Translations under genes and position numbers: made by a program
The notes under the pieces: generated by a model
Database searches by the model: none
The model's input: the letters and a program-made list of their open reading frames with translations, nothing else
Told to the model about the DNA's origin: nothing
In this document: one piece after another, positions 59,516 to 64,000 of the stretch
Numbering within the stretch: position 1 is the stretch's first letter
Layout: each line of letters opens with the position of its first letter
Source of the DNA: a virus
Length of the DNA stretch: 64,000 nucleotides
Strand: one strand, 5' to 3'
IMG/VR virus record: IMGVR_UViG_3300035698_035366
Coordinates: 186,001 to 250,000 of that record

Positions 59516-59595
59516 AGGGGTGCCTGTATCGGTGAACTAAGCCGTCTCCAAAACGGTGCTTCGGCCTGGGAGTTCGAATCTCTCCACCCCTGCCA
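59516..59595 (+). tRNA. tRNA-Trp(CCA)
   Basis: AGGGGTG/CACCCCT, anticodon loop CTCCAAA, T loop TTCGAAT, G73, CCA encoded. The variable region is longer than usual (about 10 nt). Confidence 0.85.
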
Positions 59596-59604
59596 ATATA
59601 ATAT

Positions 59605-59686
59605 GGGAAGGTAAAGCTAGTGGCTCTAGCAAGTGGTCTGTAAAACCACTCTCTTCGGGGGCGAGGATCGATACCTCACTTTCCCA
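59605..59686 (+). tRNA. tRNA-Tyr(GTA)
   Basis: GGGAAGG/CTTTCCC, D arm GCTA/TAGC, anticodon loop CTGTAAA, long variable arm as expected for Tyr, T loop ATCGATA, CCA encoded. Confidence 0.85.
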
Positions 59687-59689
59687 CCA

Positions 59690-59890
59690 ATTAAAGCAGA
59701 TACAGTCAATAAACATTCTGCCGTAGACACCATGTGTTGGGCGCAACTCATGTTGAAAACGGGTGACCCTGTTGAGACTATATGAAGGACTTGGTCTCCT
59801 TTAATCTGCACATGGCCAGAGAATATCGAACGAGGTGGTGGCTGATCCTGTCCGGGATGGGCCGTATGTTTCATACCGGGGGCCACCCTA
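59690..59890 (+). other. Structured spacer before second tRNA-Glu
   Basis: GCAGAT (59695) pairs with ATCTGC about 110 nt later, with small GAGAC/GTCTC and CAAC/GTTG hairpins inside. It is followed by a GGTGGC/GCCACC domain next to the tRNA. The same kind of hairpin precedes the first tRNA-Glu. No ORF. Confidence 0.4.
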
Positions 59891-59891
59891 A

Positions 59892-59969
59892 CGCCCCATA
59901 GTTTATCGGTTTTAGAACGCCGGGTTCTCAACCCGGAAAGCGCGGGTTCAACTCCCCGTGGGGCGACCA
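59892..59969 (+). tRNA. tRNA-Glu(CTC)
   Basis: Acceptor CGCCCCA/TGGGGCG identical to the first Glu gene, anticodon loop TTCTCAA, T loop TTCAACT, A73, CCA encoded. The T stem has a mismatch or bulge. Confidence 0.82.
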
Positions 59970-59978
59970 AAATAATAC

Positions 59979-60006
59979 TTGACAATAAATTGGATGTTGT
60001 TATAAT
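59979..60006 (+). promoter_or_regulatory. Internal promoter of tRNA cluster
   Basis: TTGACA (59979-59984), 16 bp, TATAAT (60001-60006). Confidence 0.85.
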
Positions 60007-60012
60007 ACTTAA

Positions 60013-60250
60013 ATACTGTTCGTTAATTGGACAGATTTACAACCGGGGAACTAGTCCACTACGACGCCGGAAACATTGTAAATCCCGAAAGACGATTTAG
60101 TGTGATGGTTATAAGGTTAGACGGTGTCGGTATGTGGTCAACCCGCCCGTGACGTTATAATCACAGCGCAGGCTGGAGGCCTTAATGCGGGACGCAGGTA
60201 CCCGAGGTGAGATGATAGGCCGTTAGTGGATAGGATGGGATCCATTTATT
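60013..60250 (+). ncRNA. Structured leader RNA upstream of tRNA-Cys
   Basis: About 240 nt, no ORF, own promoter. GATTTACAA/TTGTAAATC (60034-60084) with an inner CCGG/CCGG helix; TGTGAT-gg-TTATAA with TTATAATCACA (60101-60165). It may be an independent small RNA or a processed leader. Confidence 0.5.
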
Positions 60251-60255
60251 TTTAT

Positions 60256-60330
60256 GTTCCTGATGCCGACGAAGTGAGGCCTTGGATTGCAAATCCAAAG
60301 TACCGGATGCAAGCGCCGGCGGGAACTCCA
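60256..60330 (+). tRNA. tRNA-Cys(GCA)
   Basis: GTTCCTG/CGGGAAC, D arm GCC/GGC, anticodon loop TTGCAAA, T loop TGCAAGC, T73, CCA encoded. Confidence 0.87.
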
Positions 60331-60339
60331 AAACAATAC

Positions 60340-60368
60340 TTGACACTTATAAATAGATGTGTTAGTAT
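60340..60368 (+). promoter_or_regulatory. Sigma70-type promoter
   Basis: TTGACA (60340-60345), 17 bp, TAGTAT (60363-60368). Confidence 0.7.
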
Positions 60369-60430
60369 TACAGAATAAGCATTGCGCTTATAACGCCATA
60401 ATGGCAGTCAACATGATAAAGGAAAAGACA

Positions 60431-60769
60431 ATGGAATTAACAACTCAACATCAAGCTTCGATTTATAAAGGCATTGGTCACGTAATTGGGGCCATCCCAA
60501 CCAAAGCATTTAGACTTCATAACAATTTGCGGAATGTCAACCGATCAGTTCGGTTTTATGACAAATATGGAAACTCCATGTTATTTTCCGGTAATGAAAT
60601 CTGCACCAACGATACTCTTAATCAACAAGGTGCTAGGTTGAATGTCGGTGAAGCAGGCCAAAAATACTCCTTGATTTGGCCAGATGACTTGGAAAAATTC
60701 AGGGAGATGTTCCAATACGACGTTTCAAAGAAAAATGAAGTATTAATCGAAATCGTATCAATATTCTAA
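60431..60769 (+). CDS. Unknown protein within tRNA cluster
   Basis: 112 residues from ATG 60431 with AAAGGA 7 nt upstream; earlier in-frame starts precede the predicted transcription start or lack a ribosome site. MELTTQHQASIYKGIGHVIGAIP, then RSVRFYDKYGNSMLFSGNEI and a C-terminal helix. Not recognised. Confidence 0.55.
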   Translation: MELTTQHQASIYKGIGHVIGAIPTKAFRLHNNLRNVNRSVRFYDKYGNSMLFSGNEICTNDTLNQQGARLNVGEAGQKYSLIWPDDLEKFREMFQYDVSKKNEVLIEIVSIF

Positions 60770-60777
60770 TTCAACAA

Positions 60778-60875
60778 TTTGCATTACAGTCCACAGCGTT
60801 CAAGAGCTTAGGCATTAGGTGGCTACTGTGGTTGAACCCGTTCAAATCGGGTTAAGAGACTCTTGATAATGCAAA
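60778..60875 (+). other. tRNA-like structured RNA with one good T arm
   Basis: Outer stem TTTGCATTA/TAATGCAAA (9 bp). Inside, CCACAG/CTGTGG and TCAAGAG/CTCTTGA interleave, and AACCCG-TTCAAAT-CGGGTT (60835-60853) is a canonical T arm. The interleaving suggests a pseudoknot. It could be a tRNA relic. Confidence 0.45.
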
Positions 60876-60883
60876 GATTTTAT

Positions 60884-60959
60884 GGACCATGACTCAGCAA
60901 GGAACGAGACCTGCTTTACATGCAGGATTTGCGGGGAGCGTTACCTCGATGGTCCACCA
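60884..60959 (+). tRNA. tRNA-Val(TAC) with variant T loop
   Basis: GGACCAT/ATGGTCC, D arm CTC/GAG with GG, anticodon loop TTTACAT, T stem CGGGG/CCTCG but loop AGCGTTA, position 8 is G, CCA encoded. Confidence 0.8.
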
Positions 60960-60964
60960 AATTA

Positions 60965-61101
60965 TGAGGTAGTTGGCTAGGTTGGCGGTTCGACTCCGTC
61001 GTTCCTGATGGTCAGGTGTGGTTCGAGTCCACGTTAAATTAAGCGGAAAACAAATAGGGTAGCACCCGCCTATTAAGGTTCAACTCCTTAATACCTCACC
61101 A
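60965..61101 (+). tRNA. Composite tRNA-like locus with three T arms
   Basis: TGAGGTA (60965) pairs with TACCTCA (61092), followed by CCA. Inside are three T-arm hairpins: GGCGG-TTCGACT-CCGTC, GTGG-TTCGAGT-CCAC and TTAAGG-TTCAACT-CCTTAA. No single cloverleaf fits. Likely fused tRNA fragments. Confidence 0.45.
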
Positions 61102-61172
61102 ATATAGTGTGCGCCAAATGGCGAAGGCTCGGTCGCTCCGAGCATCTTGCGGGCCAAATTGGCCCGCATTAT

Positions 61173-61248
61173 CCGGGTGTGGGAAAGTCTGGCTTAATCC
61201 GTTCGCTTTGGGAGCGAAAGACCGCAGGTTCAAATCCTGCCCCCCGGA
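61173..61248 (+). tRNA. tRNA-Pro(TGG)
   Basis: CCGGGTG/CCCCCGG (one mismatch), anticodon arm TTCGC-TTTGGGA-GCGAA, T arm GCAGG-TTCAAAT-CCTGC, A73. CCA not encoded (CAG). A perfect TGCGGGCC/GGCCCGCA hairpin lies just upstream. Confidence 0.85.
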
Positions 61249-61268
61249 CAGAGAAATTATAAACATAA

Positions 61269-61344
61269 CAGGGTATAGCTCAATCTGGTAGAGTAGGGGC
61301 CTCGGAAGCTTCGGGTGCCGGTTCGAATCCGGCTATCCTGACCA
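61269..61344 (+). tRNA. tRNA-Pro(CGG)
   Basis: CAGGGTA/TATCCTG, D arm GCTC/GAGT, anticodon loop CTCGGAA, T loop TTCGAAT, CCA encoded. Confidence 0.9.
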
Positions 61345-61354
61345 ATAAAACAAT

Positions 61355-61439
61355 GGGTGGCGCAGCTAATGCGATGTCTGGGACCGACGCGGGCTCTTAA
61401 TCCGTGAACCAAGGGGTTCAATTCCCTCGCCACCCGCCA
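61355..61439 (+). tRNA. tRNA-Lys(CTT), enlarged D region
   Basis: GGGTGGC/GCCACCC, anticodon loop CTCTTAA, T loop TTCAATT, G73, CCA encoded. The D region is about 8 nt longer than normal. Confidence 0.78.
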
Positions 61440-61445
61440 ATTTAT

Positions 61446-61527
61446 CCCTGAGTGGCGGAACGGTATACGTAGCGAGCTTAAACCTCGTGGCTTCGGCATG
61501 TGAGTTCGACTCTCACCTTAGGGACCA
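61446..61527 (+). tRNA. tRNA-Leu(TAA)
   Basis: CCCTGAG/CTTAGGG, anticodon loop CTTAAAC, long variable arm, T arm GTGAG-TTCGACT-CTCAC, CCA encoded. Confidence 0.9.
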
Positions 61528-61537
61528 ATAAAATAAT

Positions 61538-61613
61538 GGACCGGTAGCTCAGAGGCAGTAGCGACGGGCTCTTAACCCGTAGGTCGAGATTTCGAAATTC
61601 TCCCGGTTCACCA
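61538..61613 (+). tRNA. tRNA-Lys(CTT), second copy
   Basis: GGACCGG/CCGGTTC, anticodon arm ACGGG-CTCTTAA-CCCGT, CCA encoded. Sequence differs from the other Lys gene. Confidence 0.87.
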
Positions 61614-61619
61614 AAAATA

Positions 61620-61648
61620 TTGACATTAAACATAGATATGTGTATAGT
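61620..61648 (+). promoter_or_regulatory. Internal promoter of tRNA cluster
   Basis: TTGACA (61620-61625), 17 bp, TATAGT (61643-61648). Confidence 0.75.
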
Positions 61649-61664
61649 TTATAAATACAAAATT

Positions 61665-61750
61665 GCCTGAGTGGCGGAACCGGTATACGCGAAGGTCTCA
61701 AAAACCTTTGTCCTTGCGGCATGTGAGTTCGAATCTCACCTCAGGCACCA
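61665..61750 (+). tRNA. tRNA-Leu(CAA)
   Basis: GCCTGAG/CTCAGGC, anticodon arm AAGGT-CTCAAAA-ACCTT, long variable arm, CCA encoded. Confidence 0.92.
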
Positions 61751-61793
61751 ATATATAAATTTAGGCAGGATTAATCCGTAAGTCCTATTTTAT

Positions 61794-61872
61794 GCCCGAG
61801 TGGTCAAATTGGTAAAGACGTCCGCCTAAGAAGCGGAAGATTTTGTGGGTTCGAGTCCCACCTTGGGCACCA
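61794..61872 (+). tRNA. tRNA-Leu(AAG)
   Basis: GCCCGAG/CTTGGGC, anticodon arm TCCGC-CTAAGAA-GCGGA, T loop TTCGAGT, CCA encoded. A34 in a Leu tRNA is unusual for bacteria. Confidence 0.88.
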
Positions 61873-61968
61873 ATAGATTTTTGTTCGATTGTGCGGCTGG
61901 TCCCAAACAATCGTTCAAGAGAAGACCAGTTGAACGCAAACTGACCAGAGTGCGTTATTAAACTGGAG

Positions 61969-62033
61969 GCCGTCGTCTAAAAGAAAGGACGCCCCCGTTG
62001 AGGGGGAAATGGTGGGTGCGAGTCCCCTCGGCA
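61969..62033 (+). tRNA. Degenerate tRNA-like, possible Gln(TTG)
   Basis: GCCGTCG pairs 5 of 7 with CCTCGGC. D arm GTC/GAC, anticodon stem CCCC/GGGG with loop CGTTGAG, T-like loop TGCGAGT with a poor stem. No CCA. Probably decayed. Confidence 0.4.
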
Positions 62034-62058
62034 AAGTGCTTCTTACATAAATAGTTAT

Positions 62059-62283
62059 ATGAGATACGAACACATCATACAAGAAGAACCAGTTATATCA
62101 AGTTGGATTTCAGATCTAACGTATGATGATGGTGACGTGATCATGGCATTAAATTCAGGGCGTGAATATCAAATACAAGATGTTCCGTTAGATGTTTATG
62201 AATCATGGATGGAATATGGTTCAAAAGGTCAATTTTGGCACGGGTATATCCGTGGTATGTACCAAGTTTGGCGAATTGCTTAA
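62059..62283 (+). CDS. KTSC-domain protein
   Basis: 74 residues. SSWISDLTYDDGDVIMALNSGREYQIQDVPLDVYESWMEYGSKGQFWHGYIRG fits the KTSC pattern (short beta protein with G-x-x-Y-x-Y-x-x-V-P and S-x-G-x-[FY]). The domain is often found beside RNA-processing proteins such as lysyl-tRNA synthetases; its role is unknown. It sits inside the tRNA cluster. Confidence 0.75.
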   Translation: MRYEHIIQEEPVISSWISDLTYDDGDVIMALNSGREYQIQDVPLDVYESWMEYGSKGQFWHGYIRGMYQVWRIA

Positions 62284-62311
62284 ATTTACAATACAATTAT
62301 ACTTATACTGA

Positions 62312-62388
62312 TCCTAGCGGTCCCTGTCGGCAAGGGAGCGGCGCTGTTAACGCCGTTGTTCCAGGTTCGAGCCCTGGGCTAGGAGCCA
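62312..62388 (+). tRNA. tRNA-Asn(GTT)
   Basis: TCCTAGC/GCTAGGA, anticodon arm CGGCG-CTGTTAA-CGCCG, T arm CCAGG-TTCGAGC-CCTGG, G73, CCA encoded. Confidence 0.9.
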
Positions 62389-62528
62389 AATTTGTTCAGA
62401 CCTGATTTGCAAGTCAACTGAACATCGCTCGGACGATGGGCTTCATGAGCTTATCACATGCGAATTAAAATGGCTTTAACTGCGGCCGCGGTTGACTCCA
62501 GGAGATTTGCTTCCGAGCAACCAATTAT

Positions 62529-62612
62529 GCGACGCGTAGGCGAGAAGGTTCTGCCGCTGGGCTTCCACCCCAGTCCGAAAGGTGTAGGGTTCGATTCCCT
62601 CGCGTCGCTCCA
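62529..62612 (+). tRNA. tRNA-Gly(TCC)
   Basis: GCGACGC/GCGTCGC, anticodon arm CTGGG-CTTCCAC-CCCAG, 11-nt variable region, T73, CCA encoded. Confidence 0.87.
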
Positions 62613-62620
62613 ATATAATT

Positions 62621-62779
62621 TTCTCTGTAGCTTAATGATCTTCATTGATGACGGTTCCGACGGGAACGGAATGAAGGCCGCAAGGCGTTGCAATGGTCTA
62701 GAACATTGTGTTAGTCGCCGATAAAAGGGCAGAGCGCCACCCGCGGAGGTTGGAGGTAGGGTTCAATTCCCTTAGAGAA
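62621..62779 (+). tRNA. tRNA-like with about 90-nt D-loop insertion
   Basis: TTCTCTG/TAGAGAA acceptor, GCTT/GAGC D stem, T arm with TTCAATT. The D loop holds nested hairpins CTTCATT/AATGAAG and GTTCC/GGAAC, plus CAATG/CATTG. The anticodon loop (CGCGGAG) lacks T33. No CCA. Confidence 0.4.
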
Positions 62780-62787
62780 TTTAGTTT

Positions 62788-62861
62788 GCTCCTGTGATGT
62801 TCTGGGAACATATCCGGCTGTCTACCGGACGAGGTGGGTTCAATTCCCATCAGGAGCGCCA
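62788..62861 (+). tRNA. tRNA-Asp(GTC), copy 1
   Basis: GCTCCTG/CAGGAGC, anticodon arm TCCGG-CTGTCTA-CCGGA, T loop TTCAATT, G73, CCA encoded. Confidence 0.9.
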
Positions 62862-62864
62862 ATT

Positions 62865-62937
62865 GGGCGTGTGGTGAAGCGGTTAACACAGTGGATTGTC
62901 TATCCACCATTCGCAGGTTCAAGTCCTGTCACGCTCG
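62865..62937 (+). tRNA. tRNA-Asp(GTC), copy 2
   Basis: GGGCGTG/CACGCTC, D arm GTG/CAC, anticodon arm GTGGA-TTGTCTA-TCCAC, T loop TTCAAGT, G73. CCA not encoded (CAA). Confidence 0.88.
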
Positions 62938-62987
62938 CAAAGCTTAAATACTAAATAGTATATAATAATATTATTGAGGTTTAAATT

Positions 62988-63656
62988 ATGCGATTAAATG
63001 AAATAGACGCAAAACGTCCAGATCAAAGACATCCTGATGTAGAATACGAAGAGGTTCCAAAAAAGAAATCAGAACCTGATGTGATCGACAGCGTTATCGC
63101 ATACCTTTCTGGCGGAGAATCAGGAGCATACACAAAGCTTGCAAAAAGATTCAAAGATATAAAGGACGCTGAGGCGCAACTTATCGAGAATAAAAATAAA
63201 TTAAATGCAGAACTAAAAGAAAACGTTGATAATTTATTTCCAGAAGCCGACGATATTTTTACAAGAGTTGTTGATACCGCGTCATTAGTTATTAAAATTG
63301 GGAAAGCAGAAAAAGCTCACCAGATTGATAGATTTGATGCAGAAGGTTATATCAAAGAAATTGAAAAAATGTTTCCGGAGTTAACTGAATCTTTTAAAAC
63401 AGTCCGTGAAAAATTTACCACAGTTCAAGAGATTGCTGCAAAATCTCCCAAGCTTTTAACTCCCAAGTTGAAAGATAAAGGTGACGACAAGATTAAGAAA
63501 ACAACAAAAACCGAAACCGTTATTTACGAAGGAATCGGCGAAAGATTTTCTCAGTATCTTCAAGCAGTTGCTAATAAAATCGGAAGGCTTCTTAGTAATT
63601 GGGACAAGAAATATGCAGATATCAATTCAAGATTAGAATCTGCTATTGCAAATTAA
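62988..63656 (+). CDS. Unknown coiled-coil protein
   Basis: 222 residues. Charged N-terminus, then long helices (AKRFKDIKDAEAQLIENKNKL, DAEGYIKEIEKMF) and a C-terminal amphipathic helix. CTAAATAG lies about 35 nt upstream, a late-promoter-like motif. MRLNEIDAKRP at the start suggests a virion or prohead-core type protein, but this is a guess. Confidence 0.5.
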   Translation: MRLNEIDAKRPDQRHPDVEYEEVPKKKSEPDVIDSVIAYLSGGESGAYTKLAKRFKDIKDAEAQLIENKNKLNAELKENVDNLFPEADDIFTRVVDTASLVIKIGKAEKAHQIDRFDAEGYIKEIEKMFPELTESFKTVREKFTTVQEIAAKSPKLLTPKLKDKGDDKIKKTTKTETVIYEGIGERFSQYLQAVANKIGRLLSNWDKKYADINSRLESAIAN

Positions 63657-63680
63657 TCAAATACATATTATAATATTATA

Positions 63681-63769
63681 CTTGGCGTAGCTCAGGGATG
63701 CTTGATAAGCAGGGTAGAGCAGCCGCGCGAGAACAGCGGTGTGACGGTGGTTCGAAACCATCCCCAAGT
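63681..63769 (+). tRNA. Degenerate tRNA-like with D-loop hairpin insertion
   Basis: CTTGGCG/CCCCAAG (one mismatch), D stem GCTC/GAGC with TGCTT-GAT-AAGCA inserted in the loop, anticodon loop GCGAGAACA (9 nt, no T33), T arm GGTGG-TTCGAAA-CCATC. No CCA. Confidence 0.45.
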
Positions 63770-63779
63770 ACAAAATAAT

Positions 63780-63858
63780 GCCCTTGTGGTCAAATTGGAA
63801 AAGGCGCTCGGTTTAGGTCCGAGAGATTTTGCAGGTTCGAGTCCTGCCAGGGGCACCA
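63780..63858 (+). tRNA. tRNA-Leu(TAG)
   Basis: GCCCTTG/CAGGGGC, anticodon arm CTCGG-TTTAGGT-CCGAG, T arm GCAGG-TTCGAGT-CCTGC, A73, CCA encoded. Confidence 0.9.
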
Positions 63859-63866
63859 GAAATTAT

Positions 63867-63940
63867 ATCCTTGAGGTCCAGGGAATGGACACCTCCTTGT
63901 CCGGGAGGAGATCACCACTTCGATGTGGTCAAGGATGCCA
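63867..63940 (+). tRNA. tRNA-Asp(GTC), copy 3
   Basis: ATCCTTG/CAAGGAT, D arm GTCC/GGAC, anticodon arm CCTCC-TTGTCCG-GGAGG, T arm ACCAC/GTGGT with a 6-nt loop, G73, CCA encoded. Confidence 0.82.
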
Positions 63941-64000
63941 AGCTTAGAAGTGGATGGGAATTGACACCTTGTTACTCTCCCAGGTAATGTAGGATGCAAG

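Noticed and set aside
59537-59985. Minus-strand ORFs across the tRNA cluster
   Set aside because: They are reverse complements of tRNA genes and have no ribosome sites.
58882-63940. Amber suppressor tRNA explaining the in-frame TAGs
   Set aside because: None of the readable anticodons is CTA; the degenerate loci also do not show CTA in a proper loop. One may lie outside the window.
63941-64000. Partial tRNA at the right edge
   Set aside because: Possible GTG/CAC and ACCT/AGGT pairings but no convincing anticodon or T arm before the window ends.

Overview
The window is part of a large, AT-rich, lytic-type phage genome, probably a T4-like or jumbo myophage. The evidence is a split type II topoisomerase, an endonuclease VII-like resolvase, long tail-fibre genes, a huge tRNA cluster and dense small genes with ATGA overlaps. 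Three features point to an alphaproteobacterial host: a circularly permuted two-piece tmRNA whose tag begins ANDN, an Hsp20 gene behind a ROSE-like leader, and a phage bS21. This is inference; no host marker was searched. Promoters are host sigma70-like (TTGACA, 16-18 bp, TATAAT). Several place the start codon at the predicted transcription start, suggesting leaderless mRNAs.

Layout. 1-2.7 kb: subtilisin-like protease (cut by the window edge), two-piece tmRNA, HNH-like endonuclease, three micro-ORFs. 2.8-14.6 kb: small genes with an RNA ligase, agmatinase, HAD phosphatase, P-loop kinase and a Pth2 peptidyl-tRNA hydrolase containing two in-frame TAG codons. 14.6-22.2 kb: mostly minus strand (MazG-like, QueD, DnaQ-like exonuclease, HAD, both topoisomerase subunits). 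22.3-28.3 kb: LamG protein (frameshifted), 2H phosphoesterase-like protein, membrane protein, ClpX, IF3. 28.4-38.3 kb: macro domain, bS21, Phd-like protein, Hsp20, an ExbB/ExbD-like membrane operon, ClpS, another run of small paralogues, a structured ncRNA, ClpP. 38.3-48.4 kb: tail-fibre or appendage genes including a repetitive 1830-residue protein. 48.5-57.9 kb: SmpB, tandem PAS protein, a 755-residue unknown, endonuclease VII, small genes. 57.9-64 kb: about 21 readable tRNAs, several degenerate tRNA-like loci and other structured RNAs, with three small protein genes.

Two themes tie the window together. First, it carries a near-complete translation and RNA-maintenance kit: tmRNA, SmpB, ClpX, ClpP and ClpS for ribosome rescue and proteolysis; IF3, bS21 and an initiator-like tRNA for initiation; Pth2 and many tRNAs; and RNA ligase, kinase, phosphatase, 2H, cyclic-phosphate and macro-domain proteins suited to RNA repair. 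Second, about 25 small proteins share a C-terminal signature (an aromatic-rich strand, then D-A-x2-F-[KR]-[LM]-x-[FW] at or very near the C terminus). I call this the FKL-tail family. The tail is joined to different N-terminal parts (zinc ribbons, transmembrane helices, an NG motif), and I do not recognise it as a described family.

Reading frames appear broken at five places (about 16.0, 22.37, 38.38, 40.07 and 56.39 kb), mostly at homopolymers or short repeats. These could be phase variation, programmed frameshifts or assembly errors. All calls are by eye from sequence; no database search was run.
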